Assembly (NCBI GenBank): GCA_020073585.1
Contig: JAIQEV010000040.1
Span: 1 to 35,108, forward strand
Direction: 5' to 3'
DNA from: Terriglobia bacterium
Lineage (GTDB): Bacteria > Acidobacteriota > Terriglobia > Acidiferrales > UBA7541
DNA length: 35,108 bases
This document shows positions 15,376 through 26,008 of the stretch, piece after piece. A program made the position numbers and the translations under genes. Position 1 is the stretch's first letter, and each line of letters opens with the position of its first letter. The notes under the pieces are model-generated. The model saw only the letters and a program-made list of their open reading frames with translations. It searched no databases and was not told the origin of the DNA.

Positions 15376-17034
15376 TTACCCGCGCACGGCCTCTTCGAAG
15401 GATTTGATTCCGGAGGCGGCGTCGCGGCCGAGCTGCACGCGGAGGATGCGGCGGCCGCGCTGCGCCAGGGCCTGGAAATCGCCGAGGGCCTGCGCCTGGA
15501 GGAGCTGAGCGAAGGTGTAGTCGGTTTCCGGGACGGGCAGCGGCTCGGAGGGTTCGTCGAGGAACTGTACGAAGAGGCCGGAGTTGGGGCCGCCTTTGTG
15601 AAGCTGTCCGGTGGAGTGCAGAAAGCGCGGGCCATAGCCGAGGGTGGTGGCCAGGCGCGTGGTGTCGCGCAGGGTTCTCTGGAGCGAGGCCAGCGCACTG
15701 TCGGTGGAGTCGTTGGAAGCGAGATAGGCCTGCAGCGCAATGTAGTCGCCGGGCTGGGCTTTGCTGAGCCAGTCGGCGACGGCTTTCCGCAGCGCGGCGC
15801 GGTCGGAGGCGAGGACCGGTGCGCCGGCGGCAGGGCCCTGCGCCGCGCCGGCCATGGCCTGGCGCGCCAGCGTTTTTGCCAGTTCGACGTCCGGCTGGTC
15901 GAAGGGCTGAATACCGAGGGCGGCGCCGGCGGCGGCGACGGCCACTTCCCAGCGGAAAAATTCCTGGCCGAGGTTGATGGTGTCCCCGGCTTCGATGCGG
16001 ATCACCGGGTGGCCTGCGGCTTCGAGGGCCATCAGGCGGGCCTCCTGGGCGGCATCGGAATCCCGCGCCGCGCGCAGCGAGACGAAGACGCGATCCGGGG
16101 CGTATTGCTGCGGAGCGCCGAGGGGTTCGCCGGCGACGGGGACGATGCCCTTACCGTTCTTGCCGGTGCTTTCGGCGATGAGCTGCTCGAGCCAGGCGGG
16201 GAGCAGGGCCAAAGAGGGCGAAGTGACAAACGTGAGTTTGTCGCGGCCGGCGCGGGCCAGTTCGGCGAGCGCGGCGCCCAGGACCAGGCCGGGGTTGCGG
16301 GCTGCGGGCACGGAGCCGGAGCAGGCCCGGGCCATGCGGCTGGCCGCCTGCAGGAAGCGCGCGACGTCCACACCGAGGAGCGCCGCGGGGACCAGACCGA
16401 AATGGGTGAGCGCGGAGTAGCGGCCGCCGACATCGGGGACGGCTTCGAAGACGCGGCGGAAATTGCGCGCCGCGGCGTGCTTACCCAGAAGCGTGCCGGG
16501 ATCGGTGATGGCGACGAAGTGGCTACCGGGAGTTTTGGTTTTTTCGGCGACGCGGGCCCAGAAATAGTTGAGGAAAGAGTTGGGCTCGATGGTCGTGCCG
16601 GATTTGCTGGAGACGATGAAAAGCGTGCGCTCGAGGGGCACGCTCTTTTCCACGGCGCGGACGGCGCCGGGGTGGGTGCTGTCGAGGACGGTGAGTTGGG
16701 GATAGCCGGGGGTGTGGCCGAAGGTCCTGGCGAAGAGTTCGGGAGCGAGGCTGGAGCCACCCATGCCGAGGAGGACGACGTGCTGGAATCCGGCGGAGCG
16801 GACTTCCTGTACGAAGGCGGCGATGGCGGGGACGTGGGCCTGCATGGCTTCGGGGAGCGCGAGCCAGCCGAGGCGGTTGGCGATTTCGGCGGGCTCCTTG
16901 GCCCACAGAGTGTGATCTTTGGCCCAGAGGCGGCGCGCAAAACCCGCGGCATCCCAATCGGCGAGGCGCTGGTCGGTGGCGCGCTGCGCGGGGCCGAGGC
17001 TCATGCGCAGGGGATTTACGGGGCTATCGAGCAT
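15376..17034 (-). CDS. pgi: Glucose-6-phosphate isomerase (type found fused to transaldolase)
   Basis: The 552-residue protein interconverts glucose 6-phosphate and fructose 6-phosphate. SIS-domain hallmarks are VVLLGMGGSSLAPELFARTF near residue 85, IVSSKSGTTIEPNSFLNYFW near 137, and GGRYSALTHFGLVPAALLG near 200. The arrangement, including a C-terminal LGYGPRFLHSTGQLHKGGPN, matches the isomerase half of bifunctional transaldolase/phosphoglucose isomerases rather than the classical E. coli type. Start at ATG 17034 overlaps the end of tal by 11 bases; ATG 17004 is an alternative. The frame stays open upstream to 17145 inside tal, so one base change in the overlap would fuse the two proteins. 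Confidence 0.88.
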   Translation of the reverse strand: MLDSPVNPLRMSLGPAQRATDQRLADWDAAGFARRLWAKDHTLWAKEPAEIANRLGWLALPEAMQAHVPAIAAFVQEVRSAGFQHVVLLGMGGSSLAPELFARTFGHTPGYPQLTVLDSTHPGAVRAVEKSVPLERTLFIVSSKSGTTIEPNSFLNYFWARVAEKTKTPGSHFVAITDPGTLLGKHAAARNFRRVFEAVPDVGGRYSALTHFGLVPAALLGVDVARFLQAASRMARACSGSVPAARNPGLVLGAALAELARAGRDKLTFVTSPSLALLPAWLEQLIAESTGKNGKGIVPVAGEPLGAPQQYAPDRVFVSLRAARDSDAAQEARLMALEAAGHPVIRIEAGDTINLGQEFFRWEVAVAAAGAALGIQPFDQPDVELAKTLARQAMAGAAQGPAAGAPVLASDRAALRKAVADWLSKAQPGDYIALQAYLASNDSTDSALASLQRTLRDTTRLATTLGYGPRFLHSTGQLHKGGPNSGLFVQFLDEPSEPLPVPETDYTFAQLLQAQALGDFQALAQRGRRILRVQLGRDAASGIKSFEEAVRG

Positions 17035-18148
17035 CTGCGATCTTCTTGCGCTTGGCGTCGAGGGCGGTGAGGAGCTGCTTGTAGGAGTCCGCGAAGAGGG
17101 TGACGCCCTGGCTTTGCAGGGTTTCGGTGATGGCGGCGAGGTCAATGCCGGCTTTGGGCAGCCCGGCGAGAACCTGGCGGGCTTCCTCCAAGCGGCCGGT
17201 GAGGGTCAGCTTGACGGCACCGTGATCGCGGAAGGCCTCGAGCGTGGCGGGGGGCAGGGTGTTGACGGTGTGCGGGCCGATCAGTTCGTCCACGTAGAGG
17301 ACATCGGAATAGACGGGATTCTTGGTGCCGGTGCTGGCCCACAGGGGGCGCTGCACCTGCGCGCCTCTTTCCTGGAGTTTCTTGAAACGGGGACTTTCAA
17401 AAAGTTCCTGGAAGCGGTGGTAGACGATGCGGGAGTTGGCGATGGCGGCTTTGCCGCGCAGGGCCAGAGCGTCGGGGGAGCCGTTGCGCTCGAGCTCCTT
17501 GTCCACCATGGTGTCCACGCGGCTGACGAAGAAAGAGGCGACGGAGGCGACGCCCTGCGGATTCTTGTTCTTCTCGATGCCGCGGATGTAAGCCTGGGCC
17601 ACGGCTTCGTAGTGCGCCAGGGAGAACATCAGGGTGACGTTGACGTTGATGCCCTCGGCGATGAGCGTTTCGACGGCGACGATGCCTTCCCTGGTGGCGG
17701 GAACCTTGATCATGAGGTTGGGGCGGGCGATGACTTTCCACAGGCGGCGGGCTTCGCTGAGGGTGACCTGGGTGTTGTAGGCGAGGTCCGGGGCCACCTC
17801 GAAGCTGACGAAGCCGTCGGCGCCGCTGGTGGAGTCGTAGACGGGGCGCAGGACGCCGGCGGCCATCTGGATGTCCTCGATGGCCAGGCGCTCGTAGAGC
17901 GTGACCGTGTCTATGACGGGATCGGCGGCGAGGGCCTTGCGCAGAGCCTCGTCGTAGTCGCTGCTGCCGGCGATGGCTTTTTCGAAGATGGTGGGATTGC
18001 TGGTCATGCCGCGGAGGCCGGCGTCCACGAGCTGCTGCAGCTCGCCGCTGGTGACCAGGGTGCGGCGGATGAAATCGAGCCAGATGGACTGGCCGAGTTT
18101 CCGCAGCTCCTGCAGGGTGTTGCCCGGAGCCATCTTAGTCCCGCCCAT
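17024..18148 (-). CDS. tal: Transaldolase
   Basis: The 374-residue enzyme transfers a dihydroxyacetone unit between sugar phosphates in the pentose phosphate pathway. Signatures are [13 protein letters not shown], the catalytic-lysine motif [32 protein letters not shown], and [19 protein letters not shown] near the C-terminus. GGAGG six bases before the ATG at 18148 decides this start, which overlaps the rpiB end by 14 bases; ATG 18133 lacks such a site. With rpiB, tkt and pgi it forms one leftward, translationally coupled operon covering the non-oxidative pentose phosphate branch. Confidence 0.92.
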   Translation of the reverse strand: MGGTKMAPGNTLQELRKLGQSIWLDFIRRTLVTSGELQQLVDAGLRGMTSNPTIFEKAIAGSSDYDEALRKALAADPVIDTVTLYERLAIEDIQMAAGVLRPVYDSTSGADGFVSFEVAPDLAYNTQVTLSEARRLWKVIARPNLMIKVPATREGIVAVETLIAEGINVNVTLMFSLAHYEAVAQAYIRGIEKNKNPQGVASVASFFVSRVDTMVDKELERNGSPDALALRGKAAIANSRIVYHRFQELFESPRFKKLQERGAQVQRPLWASTGTKNPVYSDVLYVDELIGPHTVNTLPPATLEAFRDHGAVKLTLTGRLEEARQVLAGLPKAGIDLAAITETLQSQGVTLFADSYKQLLTALDAKRKKIADAR

Positions 18149-18590
18149 ACTTGACCTCCAAAGCCTGAACTTTCGCGAGACGCCGCACGTGCCGCTCCTT
18201 GTGGGAAAACTTCGCGTTGACGAAGGCGGTGACCAGCTCCTCGGCAAGTTTCGCGCCGATGACGCGTGCGCCGAGGACCAGTACGTTCATATCGTCGTCC
18301 TCCACGCCCTGGTGGGCGGAGTAGGTGTCGTGACACAGGCCGGCGCGGATGCCCGGCAGAATGTTGGCGGCAACGCTGGCGCCGACGCCGCTGCCGCAGA
18401 TGAACACGCCGCGCTCGGAACGCCCCTCGATCACGGCCTTGCCCAGGGTTTCGGCAAAATCCGGGTAATCCGAGGGCTGGTCGTTGTAGGCGCCCACGTC
18501 CAGAGTTTCGTGGCCCAGGCCGCGCAGGAATTCCCCGATGGCGTTCTTCAGCACGAATCCGGCGTGGTCGGAGGCGATGGCGATTTTCAT
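18135..18590 (-). CDS. rpiB: Ribose-5-phosphate isomerase B
   Basis: The 151-residue protein is an RpiB/LacAB-type isomerase that interconverts ribose 5-phosphate and ribulose 5-phosphate. It begins [15 protein letters not shown], carries the catalytic-cysteine loop [16 protein letters not shown] (Cys near 65) and the substrate-binding stretch [20 protein letters not shown]. Length is typical. It starts six bases after the tkt stop, with AGGA inside the end of tkt, and its end overlaps the start of tal, so expression is coupled along the operon. Confidence 0.93.
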   Translation of the reverse strand: MKIAIASDHAGFVLKNAIGEFLRGLGHETLDVGAYNDQPSDYPDFAETLGKAVIEGRSERGVFICGSGVGASVAANILPGIRAGLCHDTYSAHQGVEDDDMNVLVLGARVIGAKLAEELVTAFVNAKFSHKERHVRRLAKVQALEVKYGRD

Positions 18591-18596
18591 CTGGTC

Positions 18597-20666
18597 CTAT
18601 TTTGCCAGAACTGAGCGGACCGCGGCCATCACGCTTTCGGGAACGAAGCCGAACTTCCGCAGCAGGTCCTTGAGCGGGGCGGAGGCGCCGAAGGAGGTCA
18701 TGCCAAGTGTACGGCCTTGTGCGCCGACGTACTTCTCCCAGCCCTGGGTCACGCCCATTTCGACGGAGACGCGCGCGGTGACATCGGGAGGAAGGACGGC
18801 GTCGCGGTAGGCTTGCGGCTGGCGCTCGAAGAGCTCCCAGGAGGGCATGCTCACCAGACGCACGCGGAGGCCTTCGGCGGAAAGTTTTTCGTAGGCCTCG
18901 AGGCAGAGCGGCACTTCGCTGCCGGTGGCGATGAGGATGGCTTCGGGCTGGCCGCCCTGGGCTTCGGCGAGAACGTAGGCGCCTTGCGCGACGCCGGAGG
19001 CGGAGGCGTATTTCGCGCGGTCCAGGGTGGGGACGGCCTGGCGGGTGAGGATGAGGGCGACGGGTTCATGGCGCAATTGCAGGATGACGCGCCAGGCTTC
19101 GGCGACCTCGTTGGCGTCGCCGGGACGCAGGACGAGGAGGCCGGGAATGGCGCGCAGCGAGGCGATCTGCTCGATGGGCTGGTGCGTGGGGCCGTCTTCG
19201 CCGACGGCGATGGAGTCGTGCGTGAAGATGTAGATGACAGGCAGCTCCATGAGGGCGCTGAGGCGGATGGGAGCGCGCATGTAATCGCTGAAGACGAGGA
19301 AGGTGGAGCCGTAGGGGCGGAGCTTGGAAACGGAGAGGCCGTTGGCGATGGCCCCCATGACGTGTTCGCGGATGCCGAAGTGCAGATTGCGGCCGCCGCG
19401 GGTGGCAGCCTGGAAATGGCCGGCGCCTTCGAAGTTGAGCAGAGTCTTGGTGGAGGGAGCGAGGTCCGCGGAGCCGCCGAGGAGCCAGGGGATATTCTTG
19501 GCGGCGGCGTTGAGCACTTTTCCGGAGGAGTCCCGTGTGGCCAGACCCTTGGGGTCGGCGGGGAAGACGGGGAGGTCCTGGTCCCAGCCGTCGGGAAGCT
19601 GGCGGCGCTGCATCTGGGAGAGCTGCGCGGCGAGGCCGGGGTACTGCTTGCTGTAGTCCGCGAATTTCGCGGTCCAAGCGGCGCGGGCTGCGGCGCCGCG
19701 GGCGCCGACGCCGCTCTGGAAATGATTGTAGACGCCGCCGGGGACGAGGAATTTGGCGTCCTCGGGCCAGCCGTAGTTGCGCTTGGTGAGGCGGATCTCT
19801 TCTTCGCCCAGGGGCTCGCCGTGGGCGCTGTGGGTGTCCTGTTTATGGGGGGAACCGAAGGCGATGTGGCTGTCCACGATGATCAGGGTGGGGCGGCCGG
19901 TGGTCTGCTGGAAAGTTTTCAGGGCGCGCTCGAGCATTCCGAGGTCGTTGGCGTCGGTGATGTGGACGACGTTCCAGCCGTAGCCGGCGAAGCGCGCGGC
20001 CAGATCCTCGCTGAAGGCCAGATCGGTGCGGCCCTCGATGGTGATCTTGTTGTTGTCGTAGAGCCAGCAGAGATTGGAGAGCTGGAGGTGCCCGGCGACG
20101 GAGGCGGCTTCGCCGGCGAGGCCCTCCATCATGTCGCCGTCGCCGCAGATGGCGTAGACGTTGAAATCGAAGAGGTCGAAGCCGGGGCGGTTGAAGGTTT
20201 GCGCCAGCCAGAAGCGGGCGATGGCCATGCCCACGGAGTTCGCGAGGCCCTGGCCGAGAGGGCCGGTGGTGGTCTCGACGCCGGAGGTCCAGCGGTATTC
20301 GGGGTGCCCGGGGCACTTGCTGCCGAGCTGGCGGAAGTGCCGGATCTCCTCGAGGGAGACCGCGGGATCGGCGAGGGGCTGATAGGCGGAGCTGACGGCT
20401 TTGACCTGCGCGAGATGCAGCAGGGAATAGAGGAGCATGGAGGCGTGGCCGCCGGAGAGCACGAAGCGGTCGCGGTTGGGCCAGATGGGATCGCCGGGAT
20501 CGAAGCGCAAGAAGCGCTGCCACAGGCAATAGGCCACGGGAGCGAGGCCCATGGGCGCGCCGGGATGGCCGGAGTTGGCCTGCTGCACGGCGTCCATGGA
20601 GAGCGTGCGGATGGTGTTGATGCAGAGTTGGTCCAACTGGGCCTGGCTGGGATCTGACTGGCTCAC
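18597..20666 (-). CDS. tkt: Transketolase
   Basis: The 689-residue thiamine-diphosphate enzyme moves two-carbon units between sugar phosphates. It shows QANSGHPGAPMGLAPVAYCL near residue 25, the diphosphate/metal motif AICGDGDMMEGLAGEAASVA near 155, and the pyrimidine-domain motif THDSIAVGEDGPTHQPIEQI near 480. The frame is open upstream to an ATG at 20825, but the extra 53 residues are not family-like. The GTG at 20666 (GTG AGC CAG), with GGGAG six bases ahead, gives the usual transketolase N-terminus and is chosen. It is the first gene of the tkt-rpiB-tal-pgi operon. Confidence 0.92.
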   Translation of the reverse strand: MSQSDPSQAQLDQLCINTIRTLSMDAVQQANSGHPGAPMGLAPVAYCLWQRFLRFDPGDPIWPNRDRFVLSGGHASMLLYSLLHLAQVKAVSSAYQPLADPAVSLEEIRHFRQLGSKCPGHPEYRWTSGVETTTGPLGQGLANSVGMAIARFWLAQTFNRPGFDLFDFNVYAICGDGDMMEGLAGEAASVAGHLQLSNLCWLYDNNKITIEGRTDLAFSEDLAARFAGYGWNVVHITDANDLGMLERALKTFQQTTGRPTLIIVDSHIAFGSPHKQDTHSAHGEPLGEEEIRLTKRNYGWPEDAKFLVPGGVYNHFQSGVGARGAAARAAWTAKFADYSKQYPGLAAQLSQMQRRQLPDGWDQDLPVFPADPKGLATRDSSGKVLNAAAKNIPWLLGGSADLAPSTKTLLNFEGAGHFQAATRGGRNLHFGIREHVMGAIANGLSVSKLRPYGSTFLVFSDYMRAPIRLSALMELPVIYIFTHDSIAVGEDGPTHQPIEQIASLRAIPGLLVLRPGDANEVAEAWRVILQLRHEPVALILTRQAVPTLDRAKYASASGVAQGAYVLAEAQGGQPEAILIATGSEVPLCLEAYEKLSAEGLRVRLVSMPSWELFERQPQAYRDAVLPPDVTARVSVEMGVTQGWEKYVGAQGRTLGMTSFGASAPLKDLLRKFGFVPESVMAAVRSVLAK

Positions 20667-20734
20667 GTTCGCTCCCTGAGGGCAGGGCGTGGTCGCCGCT
20701 GCCGGACCGTCCTGCGCCGCAGTGCAGAACGGAA

Positions 20735-20763
20735 TGTATAACGGATTTCTGGAGAAAAGGAAA
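20735..20763 (-). promoter_or_regulatory. Possible promoter of the tkt operon
   Basis: On the minus strand TATACA (20740-20735) lies about 70 bases before the GTG start of tkt, with a poor -35 match TTTCCT (20763-20758) 17 bases upstream. Position is suitable, but only the -10 element is convincing. Confidence 0.3.
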
Positions 20764-20915
20764 ACGGTTCGTTGTTCCGGAACCGGCACAGAATCCGCCA
20801 GAGATTCTACCTTGTGCGAGGGCACCTTTGCTCGCCAGATGGCGGAGTCTCACGGCGGGCGCAGGCGGCTACCGCGGAGGCCAGCGCGTTCCCGGTTGTT
20901 GGCGGCCTGCCGGCC

Positions 20916-22859
20916 TCACACAATCGCGGACTGCGCTTGGGAAGCTGCAGCCCCTTGAGGAGTGCTGTCGAGAACTTCACGCACCTTGTTGCGCAGGGCG
21001 GCGGTCGAGAATGGCTTTGCGAGCAGGCTCGATTCGCCGCGCACCCGGCCATCCGCAGCAAGGAGCACATCGCTGTAGCCTGACATATAGATGACCTTGA
21101 CGTTTGGCCGCAGGGCCAGCAAACGCTCGGCTAACATCGTCCCGTCCATGCCGGTGGGCAGGATGACGTCGCTGAGCAAAAGGTCAATCTGCCCTGAATG
21201 GCTCTCCGCGACGTGCAGGGCCTCCTCGCCGCTTCCCGCCTGCAGGACCTTGTAGCCGCTGCCCTCCAGCACTGCGCACGCCATCTCCGCCAGGCTGGGT
21301 TCATCCTCGACCAGCAGGATGGTTTCGGTAGCCTGCTTCGTCGTTACTGCGGGATGCGCTTCCGGTACCCGGGCTTCGGCAGGCTCGCTGACGCTCGGCA
21401 GATAAATCTTGAACGTCGTTCCCTTGTCCAGCTCGCTGTATACCCAGATGTAGCCGCCGCTCTGTTTCACGATCCCGTAGATGATGGATAGCCCGAGGCC
21501 CGTGCCTTTTCCCAGTCCTTTCGTCGTGAAGAAAGGCTCGAAGAGGTGCGCCTGGGTCTCCTTACTCATGCCCACACCGGTGTCGGAGACCGAGAGTTGC
21601 ACGTAACTCCCCGGCACCACAGAAGGATGATTCCGGGCGTATTCCTCATCGAGTTCGGCGTTGGCGGTGGCGATGATCAGTTTCCCGCCTTTGGGCATGG
21701 CATCGTGGGCGTTCACCGCCAGGTTCATCAGAACCTGCTCGATCTGCATGGGATCGGCTTTCACGGCGGCGAGGTTTGCGGCGGGCCGCAGGATGAGTTC
21801 GATGTTCTCGCCGATGAGGCGGGTCAGCATCTTGGCAACCTCGGCGACCACATCGTTGAGATTGAGCACAATCGGTTGCATGACCTGCTTGCGGCTGAAC
21901 GCCAGGAGCTGCTGCGTCAAGGTTGCCGCACGCTGGGCCGCATTCCGGATGCCCGCGAGCTGTTTCGCCAGCGGATCCTCCGCGGGTAGTTTCTCCTGCG
22001 CGAGTTCCGCATATCCCAGGATGATGCCCAGAATGTTGTTGAAATCGTGCGCCATGCCCCCGGCCAAACGCCCCACGGCCTCCAGTTTCTGGGCCTGGAG
22101 CAACTGCTGCTCCAGTTGCTTGCGCTCGGTGATGTCCCGGGCAACGGAGCACGCCCCCGTCACGCGTCCCCCCTCTTTGATCGGGGAAAGAGTGAGCGAG
22201 ACGGCGATCCGCTGGCCATCCTTGCGCACCCGCTCGGTCTCATGATGCTCGACGCATTCTCCGCGCTTGACCCTTTCCCGCATCTCAAAAAATTCCTTGG
22301 TGAGTTCCGGAGGCAGCAGCATCGAGACTGGGCGGCCAATGGCCTCCTCGGCCGGGTAGCCGTAGAGTGTTTCCGCGCCGCGGTTCCAACTGACGATCGT
22401 GCCGTCCAAATCCTCCCCGGTAATGGCGTCCGGGGAAGACTCCACGATGGAAGCCAGGTACGCGCGCGCCTCCTCCGCCCGCGCGCGCTCGATCCCGTAG
22501 CGCACCACCCGCGCCAGCGCACTTCCCGTTAAATCCCCCTTCGTCAGGTAATCCTGGGCCCCGGCCCCCACCGCCTGCAGCGCCGCTTCCGTGTCCTCCA
22601 GGCCGGTCAGTATGACGATGGGCAGATGCGGGAGCTCGGCATGCAGCCGGGAGAAAGTGCTCAGGCCTTGGCTGTCGGGAAGGTTGAGATCCAGGATCAC
22701 CGCGTCGAAAGATTTCGCGCTCAGCTCTTGCAAGCCCGCGGACAGCCGATCCGCGCGGCACACCGCAAACTGCCCGGCCCCGGCATGCTTGAGCAGCTCG
22801 CAGATGAGCCGGGCGTCACCGGCATTGTCTTCGATCAGCAGCAATTGGTGCATCCTCAT
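20916..22859 (-). CDS. Hybrid sensor histidine kinase, REC-PAS-HisKA-HATPase-REC
   Basis: The 647-residue soluble protein has five parts in order. Receiver 1 covers about 4-122, with phospho-acceptor Asp57 in VILDLNLPD. A PAS domain covers about 133-245 (SSPDAITGEDLDGTIVSWN). HisKA has His271 in GGMAHDFNNILGII. HATPase_c has NLAVNAHDAMPKGG, SVSDTGVGM and GKGTGLGLS. Receiver 2 covers about 512-630, with Asp564 in LLLSDVILPTGMDG. No membrane segments are seen, so it is cytoplasmic and probably receives its signal through receiver 1 from partner proteins. It lies 53 bases after the single-domain response regulator and is the last gene of a three-gene signalling operon. The final output may be a phosphorelay, because no DNA-binding domain is encoded in the operon. 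Confidence 0.9.
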   Translation of the reverse strand: MRMHQLLLIEDNAGDARLICELLKHAGAGQFAVCRADRLSAGLQELSAKSFDAVILDLNLPDSQGLSTFSRLHAELPHLPIVILTGLEDTEAALQAVGAGAQDYLTKGDLTGSALARVVRYGIERARAEEARAYLASIVESSPDAITGEDLDGTIVSWNRGAETLYGYPAEEAIGRPVSMLLPPELTKEFFEMRERVKRGECVEHHETERVRKDGQRIAVSLTLSPIKEGGRVTGACSVARDITERKQLEQQLLQAQKLEAVGRLAGGMAHDFNNILGIILGYAELAQEKLPAEDPLAKQLAGIRNAAQRAATLTQQLLAFSRKQVMQPIVLNLNDVVAEVAKMLTRLIGENIELILRPAANLAAVKADPMQIEQVLMNLAVNAHDAMPKGGKLIIATANAELDEEYARNHPSVVPGSYVQLSVSDTGVGMSKETQAHLFEPFFTTKGLGKGTGLGLSIIYGIVKQSGGYIWVYSELDKGTTFKIYLPSVSEPAEARVPEAHPAVTTKQATETILLVEDEPSLAEMACAVLEGSGYKVLQAGSGEEALHVAESHSGQIDLLLSDVILPTGMDGTMLAERLLALRPNVKVIYMSGYSDVLLAADGRVRGESSLLAKPFSTAALRNKVREVLDSTPQGAAASQAQSAIV

Positions 22860-22912
22860 ATCCCTCGAATCCCCGGGCTAGGCCATCCGGGCGTTTCCCC
22901 TCCGGCTGGGGA

Positions 22913-23365
<453 letters not shown>

Positions 23366-25574
23366 AGGTCACCTCTCTCATCGGCAGACTGAAATAAAAG
23401 GTCGAGCCCTTGCCCGGTTGCGACTCCACCCAGATGCGTCCCCCGTGCCGTTCCACGATCTTCTTGGCGATCGCCAGCCCCAAGCCGGTCCCGGGGTATT
23501 CAGCTCGCGAATGCAGGCGCTGAAAGATCACGAAGATGCGCTGGGCTTGCTGGGGGTCGATCCCGATGCCGTTATCGCGCACCGAAAATCGCCATTCGCC
23601 GCGGATGTCCTGCGCGGAGACGTGCACGCGGGGCGCGTCGGGGCCGTGAAACTTCAGCGCATTCCCCAGCAGGTTCTGAAACACCTGGCACAACTGGATT
23701 TCGTCGGCTTGCACCTGGGGCAAGGGGTCGTGGGTGATAACCGCCTTGGTCTCCTCGATGGTCATCCGTAAGTTGTTCAGGGCGGTCTCCAGAACTCTCT
23801 CGCAGTCGGTATCCGCGAATTCGCCGCCGCGCGTGCCCACCCGCGAATAGGCCAGCAGATCGTTGACGAGTATTTGCATCCGGTGCGCCCCGTCCACCGC
23901 GTAGCCGATGAACTCCTTGGCATCGGCATCGAGTTTCCCGGCGTAGCGCTGGGCCAGAAGTTGCGTGAAGCTCGCCACCATGCGCAGCGGCTCCTGCAGG
24001 TCATGGGAGGCCACATAGGCGAACTGCTGGAGATCGGCATTCGAGCGCGCCAGTTCTTGGGCGCGGCGTGCCAGCTCCTCCTCCGCCCGTTTCTTTTCGG
24101 TGACGTCCCGGGCCGCGGCAAACACGCCCTCGATTTCCCCGGCCTCGTTCTTGAAGACCGTGGCGTTGTACAGAACGTCGGTGATGCGGCCCGAAGAGTG
24201 CCTTAGGGCCAGCGGATAATCCTGCACCGAGCCCTGGGCAAACACCTGTTGGTAGCCCTCCCGGGCCTTTTCCGGCTCGGTGAAGTAGTCGCAAAAGTCG
24301 CTGCCGATCAAGCGCTCGCGAGGCACTCCGGTCGCTCGCTCCGTGGCTTCGTTGACGTCGGTGATTTGGCCTTCGCGATTAATCGTAACCAGGGGGTCCA
24401 GGCTGGCTTCAATGAGACTACGTGTGTAATTGGACGCCTTGCGGAGTGCTTCCTCCGCTCGCTTGCGCTCGGTGATGTCCTGGACCGTGCCGTGCAGACG
24501 TGCGATCTGGCCGCTGGCATCGCGCACCGCTTTGGCGCGGATCGCGCCCCATCTCTTGCTGCCGTCCGGGCGGACAATTTCCACGTCCACCTCGCAAGGT
24601 GCGCCCGTCTGCCGGATGCTTTTTGCGGCAGCATCCATTTCTGCCCAGCTTTCGGGTGTGAACAGCCGCTTGAGCCCCTCGTAAGTGAGCGGGGGCAACG
24701 CCGGATCAAGACCCAGGATGCGGTAAACCTCCGCGGACCACGTGAGTTTCCCCGTGGGGAGGTGCGCCGCCCAATTCCCCACGCGGGCTAACCGCTGCGC
24801 TTCGTCCCTCGAGCGCAGGGCCTCCTCCGCCCGTCGGTGGCTTCCCTGCGCGGCCCCGACCAGGGCGTTAATGCCTAGCCCCATGATCGTAAACAACACG
24901 AACCCGAAAATTTCAGCAGGATCCCAGATGGCGGCTGCCCCGGAAAGTTCAGCGGCGGTATAGCCCACCCAAAGAACCGAAAGCAACGTCGCGAGAATGC
25001 CCGGTCCTATGCCGCCAAGCATAGCGGCCAGAATCACCGCAGGGTAGAACGTGATGTAGGGATGGGTGTCCGCAAAGGCCTTTCCCGGCATACTCCGCAG
25101 GATCGCTGCCACCGTCACGACGAGCACTGCAAATCCGTAGCGCAACAACCAGTGGCGCGTCCACCCAAAGGCATACAGGCTGGACGTGGATTCAGTTACT
25201 GTCCTAAGGCTTGGCTTGGTTTGAGGATTGGCAGATTCTGGCGCCGGCTCAATGCGATTGCCCTCGCTCATAGAACCCCCCTTCACTTCGGGGCCCGTGT
25301 ATATCCTGATTTGGGGGGATCGCGGTTTTGCGGAAACCGTGCGGGGCGTGTCGGCTGGGCCTGCTATGGCAGGGCCCGGATCATGGACCCAAGTGTTTTC
25401 AGGCTAACACACTGCGGTGGGGCATGCAATTCATTGCGGAGCATGAGGTTCCTCCGCCACACTAGATCCGTTTGGCATCCGGGGCGTCCTGCGGTTGACC
25501 TGCCCCTGCGGAAATCAATACACTGACGCAAGCTGTCGGAAGTGGCGCACGCTAACTCATTTGTTTTCTGCCTT

Positions 25575-25662
25575 GCCCGGGTGGCGGAATGGCAGACGCT
25601 GAGGACTTAAAATCCTCCGGGGATTTTTCCTCATGTGGGTTCGACTCCCACCCCGGGCACCA
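25575..25662 (+). tRNA. tRNA-Leu (UAA)
   Basis: A class II tRNA is readable. The acceptor stem GCCCGGG (25575-25581) pairs with CCCGGGC (25652-25658). The anticodon stem GAGGA/TCCTC encloses the loop CTTAAAA with anticodon TAA at 25608-25610. A long variable arm follows, then a T arm GTGGG-TTCGACT-CCCAC. Discriminator A (25659) is followed by an encoded CCA (25660-25662). Confidence 0.95.
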
Positions 25663-26008
25663 GTTTTCCAGGCAATCGCGATCCATTCATGCGGCCGCTG
25701 GGTTGCAGCAAAATTTTTGATTTGCCGGCAGCCGGTGCTCGTGATACTAATATGCCTCGCACATGACTCGGCACTTCCACTTCGTCGTGGTTTCCCTTCA
25801 ACGAATGCGTTTCTGTTGTTGTTGCCTCTAGTTCTTTCCGCGTGGTCTGGCCGCAAGAATCACTCATCTGTTTTTGATTTTTAGCAGCTCCCGGCCGCGC
25901 TGAATCTCCCCACACATCCGTCGATCCGTACATTCTTGAAGTCCAACCGGAAACCCTAAAGATTTTTCGACATCCGAAGAAATCATTTTGACAAGGAGCA
26001 TTACGCAC
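25663..26008. other. Gene-free stretch between tRNA-Leu and the FadL-like gene
   Basis: Nothing convincing is coded here. The sequence is less GC-rich than its surroundings, with T-rich runs near 25805-25885, as expected of a promoter region. AAGGAG at 25993-25998 is the ribosome-binding site of the next gene. No second copy of the tRNA 3' end was seen, so there is no sign of an integrated element. Confidence 0.5.

Noticed and set aside
25575-26008. tRNA-Leu as an integration site for a mobile element
   Set aside because: No repeated tRNA 3' end, integrase or transposase is seen on either side; flanking genes are ordinary.
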